This document shows, piece by piece, positions 9,862 to 19,730 of a DNA stretch of 64,000 bases; the first letter of the stretch is position 1; every line of letters begins with the position of its first letter. Source of the stretch: Myxococcus xanthus (GTDB taxonomy: Bacteria; Myxococcota; Myxococcia; Myxococcales; Myxococcaceae); NCBI RefSeq assembly GCF_900106535.1, contig NZ_FNOH01000011.1, forward strand, positions 186,001-250,000, given 5' to 3'. Below the pieces are notes generated by a model. It made no database searches, was not told the origin of the DNA, and was given only the letters and a program-made list of their open reading frames with translations. The translations under genes and the position numbers were made by a program.

Positions 9862-10308
9862 ATGGCCACATCCGTCTACAAGACCGCCATCATCGGCAGA
9901 GTGTTCTTCCTCCGCTGGGAGGCACCACCCAGTCAGGAAGAAATCCACACCGTCTTCCAGCAGATGAAGGGCGCGCACGAGCAGCTTCAGCACCCGCTCG
10001 TCCTCGTCGCCAGCCTTTCACCGAAGTCCTCCGTGCCCAATTCGGAGCAGCGGCGCAACCTGTCCACCTTCCATTCGGACGCGCGCCCGCTCTTCACGGA
10101 GATTCACGCCATCGTCGAAGGCAATGACCTGCAATACAACCTGCAGCGGGTCATCATCTCCGGCATCAACCTGGTGACGCGCACCTTCGACGAGGCCTTT
10201 CACCGCGTGCACAAGCACGCTGACCTCGTCGCTCCCTACCTGGGCAAGAGCCTGGGCGTGGACGGCGTGAAGGTCATCGAGGAGGCCCGGGCGCGCGGCG
10301 TGGTGTGA
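9862..10308 (+). CDS. Small cytoplasmic protein of unknown function (STAS-like size and fold)
   Basis: 148 aa. ATG 9862 follows the Shine-Dalgarno AGGGGGA, which decides the start against a longer reading from 9766. There is no signal or membrane segment. The pattern of alternating strands and helices (YKTAIIGRVFFLRW, HPLVLVASLSP, NLQRVIISGINLVTRTFDEAF) resembles the single-domain STAS-like proteins that occur in many copies in myxobacteria. This is a resemblance only and I cannot assign a family firmly. Gene 10336 converges on it with 27 bp between the stops. Confidence 0.7.
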   Translation: MATSVYKTAIIGRVFFLRWEAPPSQEEIHTVFQQMKGAHEQLQHPLVLVASLSPKSSVPNSEQRRNLSTFHSDARPLFTEIHAIVEGNDLQYNLQRVIISGINLVTRTFDEAFHRVHKHADLVAPYLGKSLGVDGVKVIEEARARGVV

Positions 10309-10335
10309 GCGCGGCCCGTCTTCCGAACAGCGACG

Positions 10336-11181
10336 TCAGCTCGCGGCCGGGGCACCTCCGGCCCGCGACGCCGGGTCCACCCGCCGCGCCAGGGCCGACG
10401 CGGCGGTGCCCCGGACGAAGCTGTGGTCGAAGAAGTCCACATAGAGGTACTCCGGCCACGACACCATGGACCGGGGGCCCCGCATCACCGCGCGCGTCAA
10501 CTCCGTCACCATCATCCCCGCCGCGCTCGTCGCGCCCACCACGCAGGTGGGTGCGTGGCCCCGGCCCTGGAAGCACGCGTCCATGTACTCGCGGAGCATG
10601 TAGCTTCCCAGGTGGGGGATGATGGCCGGCAGGTCGATGCGTCCATCCGGCAGGATGTAGAGCGCTTCGTACAGCGGCGCATCCGGCTGGAAGACGTGCA
10701 GCGCCGCGCCGAATCCCAACATCAGCCCCGTCATCACCGGCACGCCACGCTGGCGGCAGGCGCGGTGGAGCACCTGCTTCTCATGCGCCCCCGCGATGTC
10801 GATGACCTCCACCACGTAATCCACCGGGCCCTGCACGCCGCCCCCGCCAAGCACGTCCTCCACGTTGGCCTCGGTGATGCCCTCCGGCACTTCCCGCAGC
10901 CGCAGCGCCGGGTGGATGTCCCGACACATCCGCCCCACCACCTCCACCTTGGAGCGGCCCAACGTGCTTTCGAAGCAGCCCACCTGCCGGTTCATGTTGT
11001 GGCGCTCGTAGACGTCGAAGTCCGCCAGCGTCACGCCGCCGACCCCCAACCGCGCCAGGTCCACCGCGCACTGGCCACCCGCGCCGCCCACGCCCGCAAC
11101 CAACACATGCGTGCGTGACAGTTTGTCCAGCGTCTCCGCATCCACCACGCCCAGATTGCGCTGGAACCGCTGCTCGAACAT
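10336..11181 (-). CDS. ThiF/MoeB/E1-like adenylyltransferase
   Basis: 281 aa. The N-terminal Rossmann ATP-binding loop is clear (VLVAGVGGAGGQCAVDLARLG), followed by the E1-type Asp and Arg/Asn region (LADFDVYERHNMNRQ). Family members adenylate a C-terminal glycine of a ubiquitin-like sulfur carrier, a tRNA base (TcdA) or a peptide. No ubiquitin-like protein or rhodanese lies beside it, so the substrate is unknown. The CxxC zinc pairs of MoeB/ThiF are not evident. I chose ATG 11181 over 11247 because GAGG lies 8 nt upstream and the family fold begins at MFEQRFQRN. The late APTCVVGATSAAGMM segment contains a possible acceptor cysteine. Confidence 0.85.
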   Translation of the reverse strand: MFEQRFQRNLGVVDAETLDKLSRTHVLVAGVGGAGGQCAVDLARLGVGGVTLADFDVYERHNMNRQVGCFESTLGRSKVEVVGRMCRDIHPALRLREVPEGITEANVEDVLGGGGVQGPVDYVVEVIDIAGAHEKQVLHRACRQRGVPVMTGLMLGFGAALHVFQPDAPLYEALYILPDGRIDLPAIIPHLGSYMLREYMDACFQGRGHAPTCVVGATSAAGMMVTELTRAVMRGPRSMVSWPEYLYVDFFDHSFVRGTAASALARRVDPASRAGGAPAAS

Positions 11182-11666
11182 GGGCCGCCTCACGTTGAAG
11201 TCTGGCTTCCATGTGCCCCCCACCCAGGAGGGTGGCGAGAGCCCCACGGGCGCGTGTGTTCAGCACCCCTCCCACGTCACCTGGTGCCGTTCGGACCCCG
11301 TCAGTCCACCCGTACTGGAGAGCTAATCGGTTCTTGCCCGTTCTGGTCGCCTGTGGTCATTTGCGCGCGCTCGTCACCCACGCCTCGCAATCCCTGCTGG
11401 GTTCCTCGTGACGCCCCGGAAGCCGCACCGGTGATGCGCGGGCTTCAGCGATGAAGCACGCGCCGAAGTACCCCACCTGGCAGGGGATGTCAGAGGTTCG
11501 ATCCACAGTGGCATTCACCCATGAAGTCCCTGTCTGGATAACACTCCAGGAGTTACAGGGGTTTGGTGATTGGCGTGAATTCTGCTCGGGGGGGCGACAC
11601 GTCAGGGGCGTCATGGGCCGGCGTAACTCGACTCCCCCGAACCTCTTCAGCCGATCCGAGGTCTGT
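11182..11666. other. Intergenic region between divergent genes, with a nested hairpin
   Basis: 485 bp separate the ThiF-like gene and the secreted hydrolase. I see no convincing gene inside. Open reading stretches here lack the codon bias of the neighbours. The only structure I can support is the nested inverted repeat at 11528-11560. Promoters for both flanking genes must lie here but no standard -35/-10 pair is convincing. Confidence 0.5.
11528..11560 (+). promoter_or_regulatory. Nested inverted repeat upstream of the hydrolase gene
   Basis: CCCTGT (11528-11533) pairs with ACAGGG (11555-11560). Inside it CTGGA (11534-11538) pairs with TCCAG (11545-11549) around the loop TAACAC. It lies about 107 bp before ATG 11667. 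It could be an operator or a 5'-leader hairpin. No function is shown by the sequence. Confidence 0.35.
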
Positions 11667-13088
11667 ATGCGTTCCGTGTTCTTCCTCTGCGTCTCGTTGG
11701 CATGTCTGTCGTTGGCTCGAACCGCCGAAGGGGCTCCTTCTGATGACATGCGACACGCTGTCTCACGGGCCGCGGCGCTCCAGGGCGTGGCGCTGGCGGA
11801 GGGCGCGCCGGTCAGCGCCGCGCTCCTTGGTTCCAGCAATCTGGGAGGCAGTGAGCGGGTAGCGCTGTTCGGCGACGTGGCCCACTACCGCTACCGCCTG
11901 CAGGTGGGGCCGTCGCAGCAGGACGTCGTCACCCTGCACCGGGTGGTGCGGGAGGACTGGGCGTGGCGGCCGGCGCGTGCGACGCGCGCGGTGTTCATGG
12001 TGCACGGCGACGGGTGGGGTTTCGAGGCCGCGTTCCTCTCCAGCATCGGCTCCGCGTTCGTGCCACCGGAGCAGTCCATCGCCGCGTACCTGGCGAAGGA
12101 GGGCGTGGACGTGTGGGGCATCGACCTGCGGTGGGCGGGCGTGCCGCAGAACACGCAGGATTTTCGCTTCATGAAGAGCTGGACGCTGGAGACGCACGCG
12201 GCCGACGTGGGCGTGGCGCTGGGCGTGGCGAAACTGCTGCGGCTGGCGGGCGGCAACTTCATGGGCACCATGCACCTGCTGGGCTGGAGCCGGGGCGCGG
12301 TGGTGGGCTACGCGTACCTCAACCGCGAGGCCCGGCTGCCGCGCGCGCTGCGCCAGGTGGACGGCTTCATCCCCATGGACATGGCGGTGCGCTTCTCTCC
12401 GCAGGACGCGCAGCAGCAGGCGTGGGCGTGTGAGCGCTATGAGGCGCTGAGCAATGCCCGCCAGGAGGGCCAACTGGAGGGTGGCCTGCTCGGGCCGGCG
12501 CCGGGCATCATGTTGCAGGCCATTGGCCAGCTCGCCGCGGTGCAGCCGGCCGCGCCGTCGCCGCTGGTGCAGGACGACATCTTCGGGCCGGGCACGGGCC
12601 GGCCCTCGAACCGCAAGCTGGCCCTGGTCGCGGCGGGCGCGACGAGCGTGCTCTTCGCGCCGCTGCAGCCGGTTGTCCCGGCCTACCACCTGATGGGCAG
12701 CACGCCGGATACCATGGGCCTGCCGGAGCGGCTGTCCTTCACCCACGAGGGCTACCTCTTCGAGTTCGGCCAGCGCGCCGCGCCGTACCAGAGCATCAAC
12801 GAGGTGGTGGAGACGGAGGCGTGGGCCTGCGGGAAGCACGTGCCCTACGGCGACCGCCTGCGTGACGTGAAGGTGCCGGTTCTGTACGTGGGCGCCGCGG
12901 GCGGCGTGGGCCGCTACGGCGAGCACAGCGTCACGCTGCTGGGCAGCCGGGACGTCACCCTGCTCAACGTCAGCACGCTGCCGGAAGCCGCGCGCGCCCT
13001 GGACTACGGGCACGCGGACCTGTTCCTGGCGGACGACGCGCGAATGCGCGTCTGGAAGCCCATGCTCCAGTGGATTCGCGCCCACTGA
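11667..13088 (+). CDS. Secreted alpha/beta-hydrolase
   Basis: 473 aa. ATG 11667 follows GAGG at 6 nt and begins a classical signal peptide (MRSVFFLCVSLACLSLARTAEGA). The hydrolase fold shows the strand and oxyanion region VFMVHGDGWGFE, the strand VWGIDLRWAG, and the nucleophile elbow GWSRG with Ser near residue 207. A late VPVLYVGAAGG strand and DYGHADLF suggest the acid and histidine of the triad. It is likely a periplasmic or extracellular esterase or lipase. The substrate is unknown. Gene 13099 converges on it with a 10-bp gap. Confidence 0.8.
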   Translation: MRSVFFLCVSLACLSLARTAEGAPSDDMRHAVSRAAALQGVALAEGAPVSAALLGSSNLGGSERVALFGDVAHYRYRLQVGPSQQDVVTLHRVVREDWAWRPARATRAVFMVHGDGWGFEAAFLSSIGSAFVPPEQSIAAYLAKEGVDVWGIDLRWAGVPQNTQDFRFMKSWTLETHAADVGVALGVAKLLRLAGGNFMGTMHLLGWSRGAVVGYAYLNREARLPRALRQVDGFIPMDMAVRFSPQDAQQQAWACERYEALSNARQEGQLEGGLLGPAPGIMLQAIGQLAAVQPAAPSPLVQDDIFGPGTGRPSNRKLALVAAGATSVLFAPLQPVVPAYHLMGSTPDTMGLPERLSFTHEGYLFEFGQRAAPYQSINEVVETEAWACGKHVPYGDRLRDVKVPVLYVGAAGGVGRYGEHSVTLLGSRDVTLLNVSTLPEAARALDYGHADLFLADDARMRVWKPMLQWIRAH

Positions 13089-13098
13089 GGCGCAAGGC

Positions 13099-14889
<1,791 letters not shown>

Positions 14890-14964
14890 GACCACCACAG
14901 TCTACTTGAGGGATGAAGCGACGTTGACAATTTGCGACGTTAGAAGATTCGCCAGCCATCACTC

Positions 14965-14986
14965 GACCTGGATGTAGGTACAGGTC
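14965..14986. promoter_or_regulatory. Dyad-symmetric candidate operator upstream of the ternary-system operon
   Basis: GACCTG (14965-14970) and CAGGTC (14981-14986) form a perfect inverted repeat with a 10-bp spacer, between the divergent activator gene and the radical SAM gene. Half-site spacing of about 1.5 helical turns suits a dimeric regulator. A TTGACA hexamer lies just upstream (about 14933), without a convincing -10 partner. I found no good TGGC-TTGC sigma-54 promoter in the interval. Confidence 0.4.
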
Positions 14987-15100
14987 ATGAACGACCGGGC
15001 GGCGGAAGGTATCAACAAGCAAACGAGCCCGTCTCGCGGCATGAGACACGTCCTCGTGCTCCCCCTGCGCCGCCGCTGCTGGCATGCTGGAGCCGTCTTC

Positions 15101-15709
15101 ATGGCCATCGCCGCAGGCACCCCCAGCTCCGGCCCGACGCTCCGGATTGCCCAGCGAGTCCCCCGCACGGAAGCGGAGGGCCCCGGTGTGCGCTACGCCC
15201 TCTGGGTCCAGGGCTGCCCCCTGCGCTGCCCGGGGTGCTGCAACCCGGAGATGTTCGCGACCGAACGCGGCACCGTGGAGACGGTGGAGGCACTGGCCCA
15301 GGCAATCCTGGCCACGCCCGGTATCGAGGGACTCACCCTGCTGGGCGGCGAGCCCTTCTCCCAGCCCGGTCCCGCCGCGGCGCTGTGCGAGCGCGTCCGC
15401 GCCGCCGGGCTGAGCATCATGGTCTTCACCGGCCACACGCTCGCGGAGCTGCGGGCCCAGGCGCGGGACGACGTGGACCGGCTCCTCGCGACGGTGGACC
15501 TGCTGGTGGACGGCCGATTCGAAAAGGACCAGCCGGAGACGGCGCGGCGGTGGATTGGCTCGCGCAACCAGGTGATGCACTTCCTCACCGGCCGCTACGC
15601 TCAGGACGACGCGTGCTTCACCGCCCCGAACACGGCGGAGGTGCACTTCGTCGGCGGCAAGCTCGTCATCAACGGCTGGCCCGCGCTCGCCGACCGGCTC
15701 CGTCCATGA
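15101..15709 (+). CDS. Single-cluster radical SAM protein (NrdG/activase-like), first gene of ternary-system operon
   Basis: 202 aa. The radical SAM [4Fe-4S] motif CxxxCxxC is clear as GCPLRCPGCCNPEM, followed by the SAM-binding GGEPF in LTLLGGEPFSQPG. The length and compact form match the anaerobic ribonucleotide-reductase activase and QueE-like group, in which a small radical SAM protein modifies a partner protein or small molecule. No anaerobic reductase gene is present, so a different target is likely. Its stop overlaps the next start (ATGA at 15706-15709), indicating translational coupling to the ternary-system genes. ATG 15101 follows GGAG at 9 nt. Upstream in-frame ATGs exist at 14987 and 15041 but lack family similarity. 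Confidence 0.82.
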   Translation: MAIAAGTPSSGPTLRIAQRVPRTEAEGPGVRYALWVQGCPLRCPGCCNPEMFATERGTVETVEALAQAILATPGIEGLTLLGGEPFSQPGPAAALCERVRAAGLSIMVFTGHTLAELRAQARDDVDRLLATVDLLVDGRFEKDQPETARRWIGSRNQVMHFLTGRYAQDDACFTAPNTAEVHFVGGKLVINGWPALADRLRP

Positions 15710-16791
15710 TTCGCGTCGCTCCGTCCGAGCTCGAGCTGCTCACGCTCGCCCGCGCCATCGTCGGCCTGGGGCAGTACGCCCCCGTGGAGGACCTGCTCCG
15801 CAACCGGCACGCCGTCCCAGCGAAGTTCAGTCCCGGCGCGATGCAGGTCCTGCGGGACACGCTCGCCAAGGGCAGCGTGATGGCGCTCGCCCGATGCGGC
15901 GGCTGGCGCCAGCAGCTCACGGTGCGCGACGGGCAGGCACGCACCGGCCGGCTCTGGGAGCGGCATGCTCCGCCCCTCCTGCGCTTCTCCCCCCTCACCT
16001 TCCACGTCCTGAAGTGGCTTCTGGAGCAGCCCCTGACGAAACACGGGGCCATGCCGCTGGAGGTGGACGGAACCCCCACGCTCGCCGACGAACTCATCCT
16101 CTTTCTCTGCTGCCGCCTGGTGGCGGGCACCCCCTGCGCGCCGACCCTGGGCGCACAGCACCTCTTCCGCCGCTCCGCCCTCTGCTGGCTGGGCTTCCCG
16201 GAGCAGTTCGGAACGCACCGTCCGGAGTTCGATGCCACGGCCTTCGCGCCACTGCTGGCGGACGGCGCGTGGCTGCTGGAGGCGCTGCGGCTGGAGCTCG
16301 TGCTGCGTTGGCGTGGGTTGGAGGAGTCCAAGCGTCACATCGCGTCTCCCGAGGACGCGCTGGCCCTGGGCACCGCGCAGGAGGCCGTGCTCGCCGCGTT
16401 CCTCGACGCGGTGGATGGCGCGGGCCGAAGGGACCTCGCGGGCTTCCTCCTCGAAGCGGCGCGCCCGTTGCTGGAGCAGCCCGCCACGCGCTGGGTGGAG
16501 GGCCTGTCTTCCTCGGCGACGTTGTCCTCCCGGGCCACGGCGGCTCGTGCCGCCGCCGCCTTCCTGCGCGCGCTGGGACGGCTGTCGCGTTGGGACGCGG
16601 AGCACCGCGCCGTGCGCTTCTTCGACGACGACTACGACGCCGCCCAGCACCTGCTGTCCGAATGGAACGCCTTCGGTGAAGCAGGCTTCCGCCGCGCCGA
16701 GGACCACGCCCGGCAGCTGGCCACCGCCCTCACCAGCGCCAGCGGCGCCTCCGCCACACCTCCACCTTCCTCCGCCGGGAGCGCTTCATGA
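15706..16791 (+). CDS. Ternary-system accessory protein, unknown fold
   Basis: 361 aa, start coupled to the radical SAM gene by ATGA and stop coupled to the next gene by ATGA at 16788. The protein is mainly alpha-helical, with no signal peptide, membrane segment or catalytic motif that I recognise (segments such as FHVLKWLLEQPL, DELILFLCCRLV, LLEALRLELVLRW). In FtsH-vWA-MoxR ternary systems several such family-specific 'X' domain proteins accompany the ATPases. Assignment to one of them rests on position in the operon, not on a motif. Confidence 0.7.
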   Translation: MIRVAPSELELLTLARAIVGLGQYAPVEDLLRNRHAVPAKFSPGAMQVLRDTLAKGSVMALARCGGWRQQLTVRDGQARTGRLWERHAPPLLRFSPLTFHVLKWLLEQPLTKHGAMPLEVDGTPTLADELILFLCCRLVAGTPCAPTLGAQHLFRRSALCWLGFPEQFGTHRPEFDATAFAPLLADGAWLLEALRLELVLRWRGLEESKRHIASPEDALALGTAQEAVLAAFLDAVDGAGRRDLAGFLLEAARPLLEQPATRWVEGLSSSATLSSRATAARAAAAFLRALGRLSRWDAEHRAVRFFDDDYDAAQHLLSEWNAFGEAGFRRAEDHARQLATALTSASGASATPPPSSAGSAS

Positions 16792-17354
16792 GCCGCGCCT
16801 ACCGAGTCTCCGTCTCCGAGTCCCTCAACCGCGTGGTCCAGGCCGAGGACGGCCTCTGCTCCAAGCTGGAGCTGCTCCCGCTCCTTTCGCGCGAGGAGCT
16901 GGCCGGGCTGCTCGCGGCCGAGCTGGCGAACCGGGGCTTCACGCAAGAGGGCGACGTGGCGCTGCGCACCGAGGCGGATGGTGTCCGCATCGCCATCGAC
17001 GTCACCACCGGTGACGTCAGCGTCACCCTCAGCGGCGAGCAGGAGGTGGAGCTGAAGGCGCGCGGCGAGCTGGCCGTGGAGAGCCCTCACGAGGTGGAGC
17101 AGGCGAAGCTGCGGGCCCAGGACCTGGCGCGCGCGCGGCTGGAGGACGCGGCGGACGTCGCCACGGACAAGCTGCGACAGCAGGTCACCCAGAAGCTCGA
17201 AGGCCGGCTGAAAGACCTCAAGTCGGAGCTGGACTCCATCTCCAACAAGGTGACGGCGGAGGCGCTCAAGGTGCGCGCCGGGCAGCTCGGCACCATCGAG
17301 GAGGTCCACGAGGACGCGGCGACGGGCTCACTCACCATCAAGGTGCGCGTATGA
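16788..17354 (+). CDS. Ternary-system accessory protein with central coiled coil
   Basis: 188 aa. Start (ATGA, 16788-16791) and stop (ATGA, 17351-17354) both overlap neighbours. The N-terminal half is beta-rich (YRVSVSESLNRVV, GVRIAIDVTTGDVSVTL). Residues about 95-160 form a charged helix or coiled coil (VEQAKLRAQDLARARLEDAA, then LKDLKSELDSISNKVTAEAL), and a short strand pair ends the protein. Lying directly before the FtsH-like gene, it resembles the small system-specific domain proteins described for FtsH ternary systems. It may be an adaptor for the ATPase (inference). Confidence 0.7.
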   Translation: MSRAYRVSVSESLNRVVQAEDGLCSKLELLPLLSREELAGLLAAELANRGFTQEGDVALRTEADGVRIAIDVTTGDVSVTLSGEQEVELKARGELAVESPHEVEQAKLRAQDLARARLEDAADVATDKLRQQVTQKLEGRLKDLKSELDSISNKVTAEALKVRAGQLGTIEEVHEDAATGSLTIKVRV

Positions 17355-19471
17355 GTCAGCGCATCCCCGAGGAGTCACTGCCCACGGAGCTGTCGCCCTT
17401 CGCCGCCGTCGAGGCCGCCTACCCCGCCGAGCTGAACCGCGTCTGCGAGGCGCTGCTGCGCGGGCTGCCCGTCATGGTGGAGGCGGACAAGGAGCTGACG
17501 CCCTACTTCTACAAGTGCCTGCGAGACAGGCTGAAGAAGGACGGCAAGCAGTTCCTCTACCTGGACGGCCGCACCGCGCAGGAGCCTCCACCGGGCATGC
17601 CCGCGCCCAGCATGATGGCCACGCTCATCGCGCAGCTCCGGGACGCGGTGCGTGGCGCGGTGCGCGAGCGCATCGTCGTGCTGCCCCACCTGGACCTGCT
17701 CACCACCAGCAGCGGCGGGCTTACCAGCGAGGCGCGCGAGGTCATCCCCCTGTTGTACGAAAACCCGGAGATGGTCTGGGTCGGGTTCAAGGACCCGTCC
17801 TTCGCCGTGCCGCGCGTCATCGAGAACCTCTTCCCTCACAAGGAGAGCATCCTCGGCGTGGGGCGCGACCGGCTGCGCTACCTCATCACCCAGCGCGAGT
17901 GCCGCAAGTTCGGAAGGGGCCTGCAGCCCTACGCCCTCTACAAGCACGTCTCCGGCATCAACGCCGTGCGGCTGCGTCGCCTGCTGGGCGCCATCACCGG
18001 CGAGGACTACCCCGCCAACCCGAAGCCCGCGTATGCGCAGTTGCGCTCGGCCACGCTCACCGGTTCGCTCAGCGTGCCGGAGCTGGAGCTGCACGCGGAC
18101 ATCGGCGGCTACGCCAAGGTGAAGCAGCGGCTCCAGCAGGAGATTCTGGACGTCCTGGCGCACAAGGACACGCTGAGCGACCCGGAGGCGGTGAAGCGCG
18201 TGGAGGCGCTGTTGCCGCGCGGGATGATTTTCTGGGGCCCTCCCGGCACTGGCAAGACGCTGTTCGCCAAGGCCATGGCCTCGTCGCTGGGCGCGGCCGT
18301 CCAGGTGGTGAGTGGGCCCGAGCTCAAGAGCCGCTGGGTAGGCGAGAGCGAGGAGAACCTCCGGCAGATCTTCGTCCGCGCGCGGCAGGCGGCGCCCAGC
18401 ATCATCGTCTTCGACGAATTGGACTCCTTCGCGTCGGCGCGTGGCACGTACACGGGCTCGGGCGTGGAGCACTCCATGGTGAACCAGCTCCTCACGGAGA
18501 TGGACGGCTTCCGCAAGGAGGAGCTGGTCTTCGTGGTGGGCACCACCAACTTCGTGGAGTCCCTGGACCCCGCGCTGCTGCGCCCGGGCCGCTTCGAGTT
18601 CCAGCTCTGCATCCCCTACCCCAACAGCGCGGACCGGCGCGCCATCCTGTCCATCTACAACCAGAAGCTGGGCCTGGAGATGACGGAGCGCGCGCTGGAC
18701 TACGCGGTGAAGCGCACGGGTGACCGCGTGGAAGGCACTGGCACGCGCTTCTCTGGCGACCACATCCAGGCCCTGTGCCGGGCACTCGCACGTCGGCGGT
18801 TGCGCGAAGGCGCCCAGGGCCCCACCGAGGCGGTGGACGTGGAGCGCGCCCTCACGGAGTTCCTGGACCGGCCGGAGCTCACGCCCATGGAGGAGCGCGT
18901 CGTGGCCACACACGAGGCGGGGCACGCGGTATGCGCGCTCTTCTGTGAGCACGCGCCCGCCATCGACCGCATCAGCATCCGGGGTGACCTGGCGGGCTCG
19001 CTGGGGCACGTGCAGTACGCGGACCCGGCGCACCGGTACGTCGTCACGCGAGGCCAGTTGCTGGACAGCATCTGCATGCTCTTCGGCGGCCGGGAGGCGG
19101 AGGCGCTGCTCCTGGATGACCTCTCCCTGGGCAGCGCACATGACCTGGAGCGCGCCACGGAGATTGCGCGCGAGTTGGTGGAGGACCTGGGCATGGGCGG
19201 AGACGGCGTGCCCGTGCGGCGCTTTGATGCACCGGGACGGCAGGCGGACCGGCATGCCCTGTCCGACGCGACGCGAAGCACGCTGGAGGCCGCGATTCAG
19301 GAAGTCCTGGCCGTCCAACGGGCCCGGGCCCGCGATATCCTCCAGCGCGAGAAGGAGCGGGTCGTGGCCCTGAGAGATTTGCTCATCGAACGCAAGGTGT
19401 TGGACCGCGAGGCCTTCACCCATCTGGTGCCCGCGCCCGTGGCGCCGAAGAAGGAGCCCGCGCTTGGCTAG
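17351..19471 (+). CDS. Soluble FtsH-like AAA+ ATPase-M41 zinc protease of the ternary system
   Basis: 706 aa. A unique N-terminal region (about 1-235) replaces the membrane helices of housekeeping FtsH. No transmembrane segment is visible, so it is predicted cytoplasmic. The AAA+ domain has Walker A GPPGTGKT (about 296), Walker B IIVFDELDS and the second region of homology with arginine fingers (TTNFVESLDPALLRPGRFEF). The M41 peptidase part has HEAGH (about 521-525) and the third zinc ligand in GSAHDLERAT (Asp about 598), aligning with the E. coli FtsH pattern. All catalytic residues are intact, so it should be an active ATP-dependent protease. It overlaps its neighbours by 4 bp and 8 bp. Its role is taken to be the proteolytic arm of a conflict system. 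Confidence 0.9.
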   Translation: MSQRIPEESLPTELSPFAAVEAAYPAELNRVCEALLRGLPVMVEADKELTPYFYKCLRDRLKKDGKQFLYLDGRTAQEPPPGMPAPSMMATLIAQLRDAVRGAVRERIVVLPHLDLLTTSSGGLTSEAREVIPLLYENPEMVWVGFKDPSFAVPRVIENLFPHKESILGVGRDRLRYLITQRECRKFGRGLQPYALYKHVSGINAVRLRRLLGAITGEDYPANPKPAYAQLRSATLTGSLSVPELELHADIGGYAKVKQRLQQEILDVLAHKDTLSDPEAVKRVEALLPRGMIFWGPPGTGKTLFAKAMASSLGAAVQVVSGPELKSRWVGESEENLRQIFVRARQAAPSIIVFDELDSFASARGTYTGSGVEHSMVNQLLTEMDGFRKEELVFVVGTTNFVESLDPALLRPGRFEFQLCIPYPNSADRRAILSIYNQKLGLEMTERALDYAVKRTGDRVEGTGTRFSGDHIQALCRALARRRLREGAQGPTEAVDVERALTEFLDRPELTPMEERVVATHEAGHAVCALFCEHAPAIDRISIRGDLAGSLGHVQYADPAHRYVVTRGQLLDSICMLFGGREAEALLLDDLSLGSAHDLERATEIARELVEDLGMGGDGVPVRRFDAPGRQADRHALSDATRSTLEAAIQEVLAVQRARARDILQREKERVVALRDLLIERKVLDREAFTHLVPAPVAPKKEPALG

Positions 19472-19730
19472 CCTCATCCTCCGCCTCCAGGTGGACCCGG
19501 CGACGGGCCGCAAGGACGTCATCATCCAGTACGAGAGCGACGCGGACGCGCTGCCCATGGAGCACGAGGACGAGCACCGGCGGCTCGTGGACTCGCTCAT
19601 CCAGGGCGGCACGCTGAAAGCCTCCGAACTGGGCCGCGTCATCGTCCAGCGCGACACGCCGTCGGGCAAGGCGGCCGAGCCCACCTCCACCGCCGAGGAC
19701 GCCTCCGAAAAGGTCAGCCAGAAGGCCTGA
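19464..19730 (+). CDS. Small ternary-system protein (88 aa)
   Basis: 88 aa starting at TTG 19464, inside the end of the FtsH-like gene (8-bp overlap). The Shine-Dalgarno AAGGAG lies 8 nt upstream and justifies the rare TTG start. The N-terminal half is a compact beta-alpha unit (ASLILRLQVDPATGRKDVII, then LVDSLIQGGTLKASELGRVIV). The C-terminal 25 residues are disordered (Ser/Thr/Ala/Glu). Similar short proteins follow AAA ATPase genes in related systems. The function is unknown. The stop overlaps the next ATG (TGATG). Confidence 0.7.
   Translation: MASLILRLQVDPATGRKDVIIQYESDADALPMEHEDEHRRLVDSLIQGGTLKASELGRVIVQRDTPSGKAAEPTSTAEDASEKVSQKA

Noticed and set aside
15235..15705. Upstream extension of the 361-aa ternary-system protein
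   Set aside because: It lies inside the radical SAM gene in another frame. The ATGA overlap at 15706 gives a natural coupled start.
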